Source: Achromobacter pestifer (lineage in GTDB: Bacteria; Pseudomonadota; Gammaproteobacteria; Burkholderiales; Burkholderiaceae_B). From it: 64,000 nucleotides of DNA. How positions within the stretch are numbered: position 1 is the stretch's first letter; each line of letters starts with the position of its first letter. Positions 19,256-29,034 of this stretch are shown here, piece after piece. The translations under genes were made by a program, and so were the position numbers. The notes under the pieces were generated by a model. The model made no database searches. It saw only the letters and a list, made by a program, of their open reading frames with translations, and was not told where the DNA came from. Location of the stretch: the NCBI RefSeq assembly GCF_902859625.1, contig NZ_CADIJX010000001.1:1178001-1242000 (forward strand), given 5' to 3'.

Positions 19256-19525
19256 AGCGTTCACTCTGCTCTAGTCGTTGATTTCATTACATGGCGAGGG
19301 CAGACGCGCGTCAATACGTACGCAGCCACAGCGTGTTTCATGGTTTGACCGTGGCAAGCGCCCCAAAGCGTGGACTTGGCCCCGGCCCCGCGCGCGCCGG
19401 CCAAAACCGCCAGTCACATCTACTCGTAGTTTTTACATCGTCTTCCAAGCATTGGCCGCACGTTAGAATGCCTGCCTCAAGGGCGGCCCCGCACGTCCGC
19501 CGATTTTTGTCCTGGACCGCCTTAG

Positions 19526-20947
19526 ATGAATACGCTGCTTTGGCTACGCACCGATCTGCGCCTGCACGACAACCCCGCGCTGGCAGCGGCCGCCGAAAAT
19601 GGCACGGTCACGGCGCTGTTCGTGGCATCGCCCGGGCAGTGGCGTTTGCATGGCGAAGCGCCAGCCAAAGTAGATTTCTGGCTGCGCAATCTGCACGAAC
19701 TGGCGCAAGACCTGGACAAGCTGGGCATACCCCTGAAACTGCTGACGGTCCCAGACTGGACCCACGCACCCAGCGCCATCGCCCGTTTTTGCCAAACGCA
19801 TGGCATGCAGCAAGTCCACGCCAATACCGAATGGGCCATCAATGAACGCCGCCGAGACGCGGCCGTGGCGGGCGCGTTGCAGACGATCGGCGTGGATTGG
19901 ACCCTGCACCATGGCGCATCGCTACTGCGTCCAGGCACGGTACTGACGGGCAAAGGCGAGTGCTATCGCGTATACACCCCCTACGCGCGCACCTGCCGTG
20001 AACGGCTGCGCACGGCGCCAATCCGCCCGGTGCCCGCGCCCCGCGCTCAAACGGCGCCTGCCTGGGCCGCCGATACCCTGCCCGCCGCGTTCGACGGCTT
20101 CCCGCCCCCCAGCGATGCCGTGCGCGCGCTGTGGCCCGCTGGCGAGGCCGCCGCCAGCGAGCGGCTGGCGGCGTTCACCGATGGCGTCATCGATGCCTAC
20201 AAGGATGAGCGCGACTTCCCGTCATTGCCCGGCACCAGTTGCCTGTCGCCCTATCTGGCGGCCGGCGTGCTGTCCCCGGGGCAAGCCCTGCGGGCGGCCC
20301 TGGCGGCCAATCACGGAGAGCTGGACAGCGGCAAGGCCGGCGCCGCCACGTGGATCAACGAGTTGCTGTGGCGCGAGTTCTACCAGCATCTGCTGGCCGC
20401 CTATCCCTCGCTGTCCATGCATCAGCCCATGAAACCCGAAACCGCCGCCGTGCCTTGGCGCGACGCCCCGACGGACCTGCATGCCTGGCAACAGGGTCAG
20501 ACCGGCATCCCCATCGTCGATGCCGCCATGCGCCAATTGCTGGCGCTGGGCTGGATGCACAACCGGCTGCGCATGGTCACGGCCATGTTCCTGTCGAAAA
20601 ACCTGCTGATCGATTGGCGGCTGGGCGAAGCCTGGTTCATGGCGCAATTGGTGGATGGCGATCTGGCGGCCAACAACGGCGGTTGGCAATGGAGCGCCTC
20701 CACCGGCGCGGATGCGGTTCCCTACTTCCGCGTGTTCAACCCTTTGTCCCAATCACGCCGATTCGATCCGCGCGGCGTGTTCCTGAGGGAATGGCTGCCG
20801 GAATTGGCGCACTTGGACGATCAGGCCATCCACGACCCCAGCCCCATGGAGCGTGCCGCCGCCGGCTACCCGCTGGCCATCGTCGATCTGGCGCAAAGCC
20901 GCCTGCGCGCGCTGGAAGCATTCGGCAATCTGCCCGCCGCGCACTAG
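19526..20947 (+). CDS. phrB: deoxyribodipyrimidine photolyase
   Basis: The 473-aa class I CPD photolyase has an N-terminal antenna domain (LLWLRTDLRLHDNPAL), then ANTEWAINERRRD. The C-terminal FAD domain has WINELLWREFYQHL, IPIVDAAMRQL, GWMHNRLRMV and the NNGGWQW/ADAVPYFRVFNP signature. It repairs cyclobutane pyrimidine dimers using blue light. The length is normal and all landmark segments are present. It is divergent from the CoA-transferase-like gene; the 260-base region between them shows no clear regulatory motif. Confidence 0.95.
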   Translation: MNTLLWLRTDLRLHDNPALAAAAENGTVTALFVASPGQWRLHGEAPAKVDFWLRNLHELAQDLDKLGIPLKLLTVPDWTHAPSAIARFCQTHGMQQVHANTEWAINERRRDAAVAGALQTIGVDWTLHHGASLLRPGTVLTGKGECYRVYTPYARTCRERLRTAPIRPVPAPRAQTAPAWAADTLPAAFDGFPPPSDAVRALWPAGEAAASERLAAFTDGVIDAYKDERDFPSLPGTSCLSPYLAAGVLSPGQALRAALAANHGELDSGKAGAATWINELLWREFYQHLLAAYPSLSMHQPMKPETAAVPWRDAPTDLHAWQQGQTGIPIVDAAMRQLLALGWMHNRLRMVTAMFLSKNLLIDWRLGEAWFMAQLVDGDLAANNGGWQWSASTGADAVPYFRVFNPLSQSRRFDPRGVFLREWLPELAHLDDQAIHDPSPMERAAAGYPLAIVDLAQSRLRALEAFGNLPAAH

Positions 20948-21036
20948 CCACTGCGCACCCGGCGGCCAAAACCATTGATCACATCACGGCCAAGCGCGTC
21001 CGCGAACGTTTACCTTTTGCATAACATTTCAATATC

Positions 21037-21050
21037 TTGATGTAGATCAA
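21037..21050 (+). promoter_or_regulatory. perfect FNR/Anr-type box
   Basis: TTGAT-GTAG-ATCAA matches the FNR/Anr consensus TTGAT-N4-ATCAA exactly. It is centred about 80 bases upstream of the Aer-like chemoreceptor ATG and is the only gene-proximal match I noticed there. A centre at -41.5 would put transcription start near 21085, compatible with class II activation under low oxygen. Confidence 0.75.
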
Positions 21051-21123
21051 CCCCGAGCCAGCGCTGCTCCCCGATGATCCCCGGCTGCACCACGCCCCAC
21101 GCCCATCACAGGACGACAGACGC

Positions 21124-22809
21124 ATGCGCAACAATCAGCCGGTTTACGACAAGGAATACACGCTGCACGACGAGCAGTACCTGATCTCCCGCACCGACGC
21201 CCGTGGCCGCATCATTTACGCCAATCCCGCGTTCGTGGAGGTCAGCGGTTTCTCTCGCGAGGAACTGGTCGGCGCCGCCCACAATATCGTGCGCCATCCG
21301 GATATGCCCGAAGCGGCCTTTGACGACTTGTGGCGCACGATCCAGCGCGGCGAATCCTGGACGGGCGTGGTGAAGAACCGCCGCAAGGACGGCGGCTACT
21401 ACTGGGTGCTGGCCAACGTCACCCCCATCATCGAGCGCGGTGAAACGGTCTGTTATGCCTCTGTGCGCGTCAAGCCGACGCAAGCGCAGATCGATACCGC
21501 CGACAAGCTTTACGCGCGTCTGCGCAACGGCACCGCGCGCGGCATCCGGCTAGTCCGAGGCCACGCGCGGCCCACCGGCATCGCCGGGGTGCTCGCCCGG
21601 CTGAAATTGTGGCGCCTGACCGGTGTGCGTTCGCGCATGCTGGCCTGGGCGATGCTGGCCTCCTCATTGTTCCTGGGTGCGGCCGGCGTCGCGCTGTACG
21701 GCATGCTCGATCGCATGCAGCCCCAGGAACTAGCCATCGCTGCGGCCGTGCTGGCAGGCGGCGTGATCTTGATTTTCGCGTCGGGCTGGGGTTTTGCACG
21801 CAGCATCACGGGGTTGCTGGCCACCGCCACCGATTTCACGCGGCAGATCGCTGCGGGCAACCTCAGCACGCCGCTGCCCTCGGCCAGTCTGCGCGACGAA
21901 ATCGGCGCCCTGAAGTTCTCGTTGGAAGTGATGCGCAAAAGCCTGGTCAGCATCACTCGCGACGTGCATGACGGCATTGAAAGCGCATTGCATTCCGCCT
22001 CGGAAATCGCCGATGGCAATGAAGAACTGGCCGCGCACACGCAACGCCAGGCGGCGTCGCTGGAAGAAGCCGCAGCCAGCATGGAACAACTGGCCGCCAC
22101 CGTAAAGCAGAACGCATCGAATGCCAACGGCGCCGACCAGATGGCCAGCCAAGCCTCGGACATGGCCCGGCGCGGCGGTCAGGTCGTGAACGACGCGGTG
22201 GCCGCCATGCACGGCATCGTCGAAAGCTCGTCACGGATTACCGAAGTGGTCGGCATCATCGATGGCATCGCGTTCCAGACCAACATCCTGGCCTTGAACG
22301 CCGCGGTCGAAGCCGCGCGTGCCGGCGAGTCCGGGAAGGGATTCGCCGTGGTGGCGTCCGAGGTCCGCAGCCTGGCGCAGAAAAGCGCCACCGCCGCCCG
22401 TGAAATCAAAGCATTGATCGAGGCGTCGAATGATCGCGTCAATGATGGCGTGCGGCATGTGGAACGCGCCGGCGAAGCCATGCTGGACATCGTGGATTCG
22501 GTACAGCAGGTCACGCGCATCATGAATGAGATCGCGGCCACGTCGACCGAGCAGCATACCGGCATCGACAACGTCAGCCGCACCATTTCGGAGACGGACA
22601 CCGCAGCCCAACGCAATGCGGTACGAGTCGAGCAAGCCGCATTGGCGGTGGACAATCTGCGCACCCGTGGCGCGCAACTCCGTCACGCCATCGAGGTGTT
22701 CCGCGTGGCCGGCGGCCAGACCGTGCTGCCCAAACGCGCTGTCGCCCCCGCCCCTGCGGGTTTGATCACAACGGCCCGCGCCCAGCCATTGCTGGAACGC
22801 CAGGCGTGA
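21124..22809 (+). CDS. aer: PAS-domain methyl-accepting chemotaxis protein (Aer-like)
   Basis: The 561-aa receptor has an N-terminal PAS domain (about 15-115, with [17 protein letters not shown] and NIVRHPDMP as in Aer). A short linker leads to a hydrophobic hairpin at about 170-220 but no periplasmic domain, then a HAMP-like stretch. The signalling domain carries the conserved hairpin tip ([19 protein letters not shown], about 378-396). Aer senses redox state through PAS-bound FAD and drives aerotaxis. An FNR box upstream fits oxygen control. The C terminus lacks an obvious CheR pentapeptide, as is normal for Aer. Confidence 0.87.
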   Translation: MRNNQPVYDKEYTLHDEQYLISRTDARGRIIYANPAFVEVSGFSREELVGAAHNIVRHPDMPEAAFDDLWRTIQRGESWTGVVKNRRKDGGYYWVLANVTPIIERGETVCYASVRVKPTQAQIDTADKLYARLRNGTARGIRLVRGHARPTGIAGVLARLKLWRLTGVRSRMLAWAMLASSLFLGAAGVALYGMLDRMQPQELAIAAAVLAGGVILIFASGWGFARSITGLLATATDFTRQIAAGNLSTPLPSASLRDEIGALKFSLEVMRKSLVSITRDVHDGIESALHSASEIADGNEELAAHTQRQAASLEEAAASMEQLAATVKQNASNANGADQMASQASDMARRGGQVVNDAVAAMHGIVESSSRITEVVGIIDGIAFQTNILALNAAVEAARAGESGKGFAVVASEVRSLAQKSATAAREIKALIEASNDRVNDGVRHVERAGEAMLDIVDSVQQVTRIMNEIAATSTEQHTGIDNVSRTISETDTAAQRNAVRVEQAALAVDNLRTRGAQLRHAIEVFRVAGGQTVLPKRAVAPAPAGLITTARAQPLLERQA

Positions 22810-22824
22810 CTGCGCAAGGCCGGC

Positions 22825-23157
22825 TCAGGCGCCGGCCGCGGCCTGCTTGTCCAGCCGCTTGATGAACACCTGCAATTCCTTTTCAACCTGCTTGTCCCCG
22901 CGCGCCTGGGCGGCCTGCAAACCCGACGCCCACGCCGCCCGCGCGCCATCCGTATCGCCCAGCCCCAGGCACGCCTTGCCCAGCCATTTCCACGCGACCG
23001 AGTACGCGGGGTCGAACGCCAACGCCGCGCGCAGGTGCGGTTCAGCTTCACGAAAGCAATCTTGCTCGGCATAGGCCTTGCCCAGCGAAAACCGCAATAG
23101 CATGTTGTCGGTGCCCTTGGCCAGCATGGCCTCCAGGCGTTCAATCATTCCTTGCAT
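22825..23157 (-). CDS. small TPR-repeat protein
   Basis: The 110-aa protein is essentially two to three tetratricopeptide repeats (LLRFSLGKAYAEQDCFREAEP, then AYSVAWKWLGKACLGLGD), with a basic C terminus. ATG at 23157 is chosen because AGGAG lies seven bases upstream; a longer in-frame version has no ribosome site. It likely mediates protein contacts; the partner is unknown. It converges on the aer-like gene with only 15 bases between. Confidence 0.8.
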   Translation of the reverse strand: MQGMIERLEAMLAKGTDNMLLRFSLGKAYAEQDCFREAEPHLRAALAFDPAYSVAWKWLGKACLGLGDTDGARAAWASGLQAAQARGDKQVEKELQVFIKRLDKQAAAGA

Positions 23158-23362
23158 CGGGGGGCTCCTGCTAACGCTTGAATATCGATCTGACATGATA
23201 GGACGGCTGCCGTGGGGCGACGTGAATGGCCCCTCGCGGGCATGGGTTTAGCAATACGGGGAAAACGATCCGTTTCCTTGCGTTTCAAGAATCAACCACC
23301 AAGGAATGCCTGGGTGAATATTCTGTCTGATGTTGAGCGCTCTTCGTGAAGGACACCTCGTT

Positions 23363-24901
23363 ATGGCATGGAAGACCTCCTGGCTTCATCGCTTTGCCCC
23401 GTTGCTGCTACTTCCGCTGGCGATTAACGCCATCGCGCAGCAAGCACCGCAATCGCTGGCCCGGGATGCCGCCCTGGTCAATCGGGTGACCTGGGGCGCG
23501 ACCCCAGCCGAACTAGAGCGCGCCAGGAACATGGGGATCGACCATTACCTGCGCGAGCAATTGCGGCCGGCGCGTCAGGACAATCTTCCGGCCGAGATTC
23601 AGCGGCGCATTGATGCGTTGTCGATTTCCCAACAGTCAGACGACGCCGCGCGGGCCATTCAGATAACCCTGCGGCAACAGTCCAGAAAACTGCCCGAGGA
23701 CGAGAAATTCGCAGCCAATCGCAAAGCACACCAGATGTCACTCGCGCGTGCCGCCGAAGTCAACGAGCGCGCCGTGCTGCGGGCGCTCTACACCCCCCAT
23801 CAGTTGCAGGATCAGATGACTTGGTTCTGGATGAACCACTTCAATGTGGACTTCCAGAAAGGTGATGTTGGAATTTTTCTTTCTCAGTATGAAGACAACG
23901 CCATCCGCCCGCATGCCCTAGGCAAGTTCCGAGACCTGCTAGCTGCCACCATGCGGTCTCCGTCCATGCTGATTTATCTGGACAATACGCAGAATATGGC
24001 GGGCAAGATCAATGAGAATTACGCACGCGAATTGATGGAACTGCATACGCTGGGCGCCGGCGGTGGCTACTCCCAGAATGATGTGCAAGAGTTGGCTCGC
24101 ATTCTTACCGGCCTAGGTATCAGCAACAGTCTGGAGCCGCCTAAAATCAAGCGTGAATTGCTCGCCCAGGTGGTCCAGCAGGGCTACTTCCTGTTCAATC
24201 CGGCCCGCCACGATTACGGCAGCAAGGTATTCCTCGGCCATGCCATCGCGGGCGCGGGCATGCAAGAAGTGGAACAGGCTGCCGACCTGCTGGCCCGCAA
24301 TCCCGCAACCGCGAAATTCATCAGCAAAAAGCTTGCTGCGTACTTTGCCGGTGAAGCGCCCCCCGCCTCTTTGGTCGACAAAATGAGCCGAACCTTTTTG
24401 GAAAAAGACGGCGATATCTCGGCCACGCTCCAGACGCTGTTCGGGTCACCGGAATTCGCTGCATCACTAAAGACGGGAGTCTTCAAGGATCCGGTCCACT
24501 ACTTCTACTCGTCAATGCGAATGACCTACAACGGCTTGCCGCCAATCATCAATGCCAAGGTAGGCGTCAACTTGCTCAAGCGGCTTGGACAACCCTTGAA
24601 TCAGCATCTAACACCCGACGGTTATCCGCTGTCCCAATCCGATTGGTCCGGTTCTGGGCAAATGACGGTGCGCTTTGAAATAGCCAATGCCATAGCCAGT
24701 TCACCGCAATCCTTCTATCGAAACAGCCCCGATGACCGCCCGGCGAACGTGCCCCGTCCGCCGAACCTGCTAGCAGCCAACGATGGCAACGGTCTCTTCT
24801 CTATGATGTCCACTCGCACACGCGACGCGATCGAACAGGCCAAATCAATACCCATCGCCAACACCTATCTGCTGGCCTCGCCAGAGTTCATGCGCCGCTA
24901 G
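23363..24901 (+). CDS. DUF1800 family secreted protein
   Basis: The 512-aa protein has a Sec signal (MAWKTSWLHRFAPLLLLPLA, cleavage near AIAQQ). It shows the DUF1800 landmarks: RVTWGATPAELERA near the N terminus, WFWMNHFNV, NENYARELMELHTLG, and KLAAYFAG. ATG at 23363 follows AAGGA; the earlier in-frame ATG has no ribosome site and would extend the signal. It is nine bases upstream of a DUF1501 gene. The two families nearly always occur as a pair, but their biochemical function is not established. Codon use in its second half is slightly AT-richer than neighbouring genes. Confidence 0.87.
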   Translation: MAWKTSWLHRFAPLLLLPLAINAIAQQAPQSLARDAALVNRVTWGATPAELERARNMGIDHYLREQLRPARQDNLPAEIQRRIDALSISQQSDDAARAIQITLRQQSRKLPEDEKFAANRKAHQMSLARAAEVNERAVLRALYTPHQLQDQMTWFWMNHFNVDFQKGDVGIFLSQYEDNAIRPHALGKFRDLLAATMRSPSMLIYLDNTQNMAGKINENYARELMELHTLGAGGGYSQNDVQELARILTGLGISNSLEPPKIKRELLAQVVQQGYFLFNPARHDYGSKVFLGHAIAGAGMQEVEQAADLLARNPATAKFISKKLAAYFAGEAPPASLVDKMSRTFLEKDGDISATLQTLFGSPEFAASLKTGVFKDPVHYFYSSMRMTYNGLPPIINAKVGVNLLKRLGQPLNQHLTPDGYPLSQSDWSGSGQMTVRFEIANAIASSPQSFYRNSPDDRPANVPRPPNLLAANDGNGLFSMMSTRTRDAIEQAKSIPIANTYLLASPEFMRR

Positions 24902-24909
24902 GAGCTTCC

Positions 24910-26106
24910 ATGGATAGACGCCGACTTCTTCAATTAATGGCTGCCGCTCCGTTGGTGCTGGGAGGTAGCCGAGTCTATGCAGCGCCAGCCGCTGCCGGGA
25001 ACCGCCTGCTGGTGGTCTTCATGCGCGGTGCGTACGACGCGGCCAGCTTGCTGGTGCCCGCGAGCAGCGACTTCTACTACGACTCCCGGCCCACCATCTC
25101 AATCGCCCCGCCCGGCGGCGGGCCAGGTTCGGCATTGCCGCTCACAGAAGGATGGGCGTTGCATCCGGCCTTGGCCGAAAGCCTGCTGCCATTTTATGAA
25201 AAGCGCCAATTGGCCTTTTTGCCGTTCGCAGGTACTGAAGATCTCAGCCGCAGCCATTTTGAAACACAGAACAGCATTGAGCGAGGCATGGGCTCCGGCC
25301 AAGGCAACAATTACCGAACGGGGTTTCTCAATCGGCTAGCCACCGCGTTGAACGCCAAGCAATCCCAACCAGCGGCTTTCACCTCGGAAGTCCCGCAGAT
25401 ATTCCGTGGCGAGGCGCGCGTCCCAAACATTGACCTGCTGGGAGCCGGAAACAAATCACGATTGAGCGATGAAGATGCCCGCGTCATCGCCTCTCTATAT
25501 GAAGGCACGAACCTGCACGCCGCCGTCACAGAAGGCCAGCGTGTCATGAGCGCCGCGCGCCAAGAAATCGAAACTGAAATGCAGGCCGCCAATGGCAATG
25601 CGGTCTCCACCGACAAACTCGAACTTGAAATCCGCCGCATCGCCCGCTTCATGACCGACAGCTACAACCTCGGTTTCGTCGACGTCGGCGGCTGGGACAC
25701 CCACGTGGGCCAAGGGGCCGCAACCGGCGCACTGGCCAACCGTCTTGGCCAGCTTGGCCGCGCACTCGCCGCTTACGCTGATGAGATGGGCCCCGCCTGG
25801 CGGCAAACCACCGTTGTCGTCATCAGCGAATTCGGCCGCACCTTCCGTGAAAACGGCAACAAGGGTACCGACCACGGCCACGGCACGGTGTATTGGGTCA
25901 TGGGAGGCAATGTGCAAGGTGGACGCATCGCCGGCAAGCAAGTCGCCGTCAAGCACGAGACCCTGTTCCAGGATCGGGACTATCCCGTGCTCAACGAATA
26001 TCGATCGGTCTTCGCCGGCCTGTTCGCGCGCCTGTACGGGCTGGACAAGGCCCGCCTGGCCCAGGTATTTCCGGGCGTGACGCCGGTGGATCTGAAGCTG
26101 GTCTGA
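24910..26106 (+). CDS. DUF1501 family protein with Tat-like signal
   Basis: The 398-aa protein begins MDRRRLLQLMAAAPLVLGG, a twin-arginine-type leader with cleavage near VYAAPA. It belongs to the sulfatase-like DUF1501 family, with FMRGAYDAASLLVP, DVGGWDTHVGQG and VISEFGRTFRENGNKGTDHGHG, the last rich in likely metal ligands. It directly follows the DUF1800 gene and is surely in the same operon. The Tat signal suggests folding or metal loading before export. Function remains unknown. Confidence 0.87.
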   Translation: MDRRRLLQLMAAAPLVLGGSRVYAAPAAAGNRLLVVFMRGAYDAASLLVPASSDFYYDSRPTISIAPPGGGPGSALPLTEGWALHPALAESLLPFYEKRQLAFLPFAGTEDLSRSHFETQNSIERGMGSGQGNNYRTGFLNRLATALNAKQSQPAAFTSEVPQIFRGEARVPNIDLLGAGNKSRLSDEDARVIASLYEGTNLHAAVTEGQRVMSAARQEIETEMQAANGNAVSTDKLELEIRRIARFMTDSYNLGFVDVGGWDTHVGQGAATGALANRLGQLGRALAAYADEMGPAWRQTTVVVISEFGRTFRENGNKGTDHGHGTVYWVMGGNVQGGRIAGKQVAVKHETLFQDRDYPVLNEYRSVFAGLFARLYGLDKARLAQVFPGVTPVDLKLV

Positions 26107-26200
26107 GCCCCGCCCGGGCGCAAGCGCAAGCGCTACACTCCCGGTGAGCAGTCCCGCGCATTGACGCCCCCGCGTCCAGCCGCCTGTCACAGGAGCCCGC

Positions 26201-26692
26201 ATGAGCACGATCTATGATTTCTCCGCCCGCGACATCAACGGGGAAGAACAATCCCTGGACCATTACCGTGGCCGCGTGCTGCTGGTGGTTAACGTCGCGT
26301 CCAAGTGCGGCTTCACGCCGCAATACGCGGGCCTGGAAGAACTCTATCGCTCGCTGCGCGACGACGGGCTGACCGTGCTGGGCTTTCCGTGCGACCAATT
26401 CGGCCACCAGGAACCTGGCGACGAAGCCGAGATCCGCAGCTTCTGCTCCACGCAATACGACATCACGTTCCCGCTCTACGCCAAGATTGACGTCAACGGT
26501 GCCGACGCGCACCCGCTATACCGCTGGCTGAAAGGCGAAAAACCCGGCGTCTTCGGCACCGAGGGCATCAAGTGGAATTTCACCAAGTTCCTGGTTGGCC
26601 GCGACGGTCAGGTCATCAAGCGCTATGCGCCCACCGACACGCCGGCGGGCCTGAAGGACGACGTCGTCCGCGCGCTGTCCGCGCCCGTCTAA
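26201..26692 (+). CDS. glutathione peroxidase family thiol peroxidase
   Basis: The 163-aa cytoplasmic protein has the catalytic set Cys36 (NVASKCGFT), Gln70 (GHQEPG), Trp125 and Asn126 (IKWNFTKF). It uses Cys rather than selenocysteine, and like most bacterial members it probably draws electrons from thioredoxin. The FPCNQFG motif reads FPCDQFG here, a small departure. AGGAG precedes the ATG. It removes hydrogen or organic peroxides. Confidence 0.92.
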   Translation: MSTIYDFSARDINGEEQSLDHYRGRVLLVVNVASKCGFTPQYAGLEELYRSLRDDGLTVLGFPCDQFGHQEPGDEAEIRSFCSTQYDITFPLYAKIDVNGADAHPLYRWLKGEKPGVFGTEGIKWNFTKFLVGRDGQVIKRYAPTDTPAGLKDDVVRALSAPV

Positions 26693-26701
26693 GCCCTCCG
26701 C

Positions 26702-27169
26702 CTACCGCAACGGCGGCAGGCGACGGCGCACCGTGTGCGCCTTGACGATGGCGGTGTTGGTCTCGGCGAATTCGGTCACGCGCTCCAGGATGCCGTCCAG
26801 GTGCGAGATCGACCGCAGCACCACGCGGGCGATGAAGCAATCGTCGCCCGTCACCTTGTCGCATTCCACGAATTCCGGGATCTCCTGGATCAATCCCTCC
26901 ACGTGCCGCAACTGCCCCGGCAAGGGGCGGATGCGCACGATGGCCTCCAGCGTGTAGCCCAGCGCCACCGGATCCACATCCAGCGTATAGGCGCGGATCA
27001 CGCCCGACTCTTCCAAGCGCCGCAGGCGATCCGCCACGCTGGGCGCCGACATGCCCACCTGCCGGGCCAGATCGGCCGTCGTGGTGCGCGCGTTGGCTGA
27101 CAGGGTCTCAACCAGGCGCCGATCGATGCCATCCAGAACCGGATTTTCATTTTTTAGGTCGTTTTGCAT
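26702..27169 (-). CDS. Lrp/AsnC-family transcriptional regulator
   Basis: The 155-aa regulator has an N-terminal HTH (LARQVGMSAPSVADRLRRLEESGVI, here split by description at about 35-60) and a C-terminal RAM/AsnC ligand domain (GDDCFIARVVL). ATG at 27169 follows AGGTGG; an in-frame GTG nine bases earlier is the alternative. It diverges from the EamA transporter gene 122 bases away, the usual layout of an Lrp-type regulator controlling an amino-acid exporter. Confidence 0.88.
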   Translation of the reverse strand: MQNDLKNENPVLDGIDRRLVETLSANARTTTADLARQVGMSAPSVADRLRRLEESGVIRAYTLDVDPVALGYTLEAIVRIRPLPGQLRHVEGLIQEIPEFVECDKVTGDDCFIARVVLRSISHLDGILERVTEFAETNTAIVKAHTVRRRLPPLR

Positions 27170-27291
27170 AAATTCCACCTAAAAGAAGGTACTGCGTTAA
27201 AACCGCCACAAGAACATCATATAGCGACCTTTATCTGCCTGGGATAATTTCTCCAACGAACATTGCGGACTTAGCCGCCCGGAGACCCCAC

Positions 27292-28197
27292 ATGAATCCC
27301 GCATCAGAACGCCTCGGCCTGGCGCAAATGGCCGCCGCCATGACCTTATCCGGGACGTTGGGCGTCTTTGTCATCGAGTCTGGTCAAAGCGCCTGGAACG
27401 TCGTTTTCTTCCGCTGCGTCTTCGGCGCCCTGTCGCTATTGCTGTATTGCTGGGCGCGCGGCCTGCTCAAGCCCGGCCTGTTCACCGCCAGGACACTGGC
27501 CCTGGCGCTGGTTGCCGGCGCTGCGCTGGTCATGAACTGGGTGCTGCTGTTTTCCGCGTACCGGCTCGCGTCCATCTCGCTGGCTACGGCTGTCTACAAC
27601 GTGCAGCCGTTTTTCCTGATCGGCTTGGGCGTGCTTTTCCTGGGCGAACGTCCCTCGCGCGGCAAGCTGGCCTGGTCCGTGGTGGCCTTTGCCGGACTGC
27701 TGCTGGTGCTGCGCCTGTCGGACTCCGGCAGCGTGGGGGGCGACACCTATCTATCGGGCCTGCTGTTGGGACTGGGCGCGGCCGCCCTGTATGGCATTAC
27801 CGCCATCATCGTCAAACGGTTGACGGGCATCCCGCCCCAAGTGCTGGCGCTGGTGCAAGTCGCCCTGGGGGCCATCATGCTGCTACCCATGGCGGATTTC
27901 AACGCGCTGCCCGCCGCGCCGCTGCAATGGGGTTATCTGGTGGCGCTGGGCCTGATCCACACCTGCCTGATGTACATCCTGATGTATTCAGCCATCCAGA
28001 AGCTTCCCACCACGTCCACCGCGGCGCTCAGCTTCATCTACCCCGCCGTGGCCATCATGCTGGATTTCGTGGTCTACGGCCACCGGATGGATGCCTCGCA
28101 GATCGTGGGCGTGGCCATGATCTTCCTGGCCGCGGCGGGTGTCAGCCTGAACTGGACCTGGCGCCTGCCGGGCCGGCCGCGCCCCGGCGCGGTCTGA
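27292..28197 (+). CDS. EamA/DMT-family transporter
   Basis: The 301-aa inner-membrane protein contains two EamA repeats, about ten hydrophobic segments in all (for example VVFFRCVFGALSLLLY in the first half, AAALYGITAIIVKRL at the start of the second). DMT transporters export amino acids or other metabolites. The divergent Lrp regulator points to an amino-acid-linked substrate, which is inference. The C terminus ends in a short basic Arg/Pro tail. Confidence 0.88.
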   Translation: MNPASERLGLAQMAAAMTLSGTLGVFVIESGQSAWNVVFFRCVFGALSLLLYCWARGLLKPGLFTARTLALALVAGAALVMNWVLLFSAYRLASISLATAVYNVQPFFLIGLGVLFLGERPSRGKLAWSVVAFAGLLLVLRLSDSGSVGGDTYLSGLLLGLGAAALYGITAIIVKRLTGIPPQVLALVQVALGAIMLLPMADFNALPAAPLQWGYLVALGLIHTCLMYILMYSAIQKLPTTSTAALSFIYPAVAIMLDFVVYGHRMDASQIVGVAMIFLAAAGVSLNWTWRLPGRPRPGAV

Positions 28198-28326
28198 GTC
28201 AGGCATCAACGGGGAAACCCGTACCTCGGCCCCGGTTATTCAGGTCGCCGGCAAGCCGTCCCCGCTATCATGGCTTTTCCATCCGCCGGCCGCAGCCGGC
28301 GGCGCCATGATTCCCAGGACGCTCCC

Positions 28327-29016
28327 ATGATCGATCTCTATTATTGGACCACCCCCAACGGCCACAAGATCACGCTGTTCCTTGAAGAAACCGGCCTGCC
28401 CTACCAGATCCACCCGGTGAACATCAGCCGCGGCGATCAGTTCAAACCCGAATTCCTGGCCATCGCGCCGAACAACCGCATCCCCGCCATCGTCGATCAG
28501 AAGCCCGCTGACGGCGGCGCACCGATCTCGCTGTTCGAGTCGGGCGCCATCCTGCTGTACTTGGCCGAGAAGAGCGGCCGCTTCCTGCCCGCCGACGTGC
28601 GCGGCCGTGCCGAAGTGTCCCAATGGCTGTTCTGGCAGATGGGCGGCCTGGGTCCCATGGCAGGCCAGAATCACCACTTCTCGGGCTACGCGCAAGAACG
28701 CATCACCTACGCCATTGATCGCTACGTCAAGGAAACCAACCGCCTGTACGGCGTATTGAACAAACGTCTGGCTGACCGCGAGTTCGTCGCGGGCGACTAT
28801 TCCATCGCGGACATGGCAGCCTATCCCTGGATCGTGCCGCACGCCAAGCAAGGCCAGGACTTGAACGACTTTCCGCATTTGCAGCGCTGGTTCAATGCCA
28901 TTGCCGCGCGCCCCGCCACCCAGCGCGCCTATGCCTTGGCCGACACCATCAACACCACCCCGTCCATCAGCGATGAAGAGTCTCGCCGCATCCTGTTCGG
29001 CCAGACCGCCCGCTGA
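28327..29016 (+). CDS. glutathione S-transferase (YfcG/Ure2-like)
   Basis: The 229-aa protein has an N-terminal thioredoxin-like GST domain (LYYWTTPNGHKITLFLEE, then NNRIPAI and FESGAILLYLA) and an all-helical C-terminal domain (FVAGDYSIADMAAYPWI). This is the Ure2/YfcG-like pattern, with Thr/Asn in the N-terminal active-site loop rather than Tyr or Cys. Such enzymes often act as disulfide reductases or peroxidases with glutathione. ATG at 28327 follows AGGA. Confidence 0.9.
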   Translation: MIDLYYWTTPNGHKITLFLEETGLPYQIHPVNISRGDQFKPEFLAIAPNNRIPAIVDQKPADGGAPISLFESGAILLYLAEKSGRFLPADVRGRAEVSQWLFWQMGGLGPMAGQNHHFSGYAQERITYAIDRYVKETNRLYGVLNKRLADREFVAGDYSIADMAAYPWIVPHAKQGQDLNDFPHLQRWFNAIAARPATQRAYALADTINTTPSISDEESRRILFGQTAR

Positions 29017-29034
29017 AAGCTCAGGAGACTGCCC

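Noticed and set aside
19265-19525. Gene in the gap between the CoA-transferase-like gene and phrB
   Set aside because: The frame present is Arg/Ala-rich, without ribosome site, and continues out of frame into phrB. No clear promoter motif was found either.
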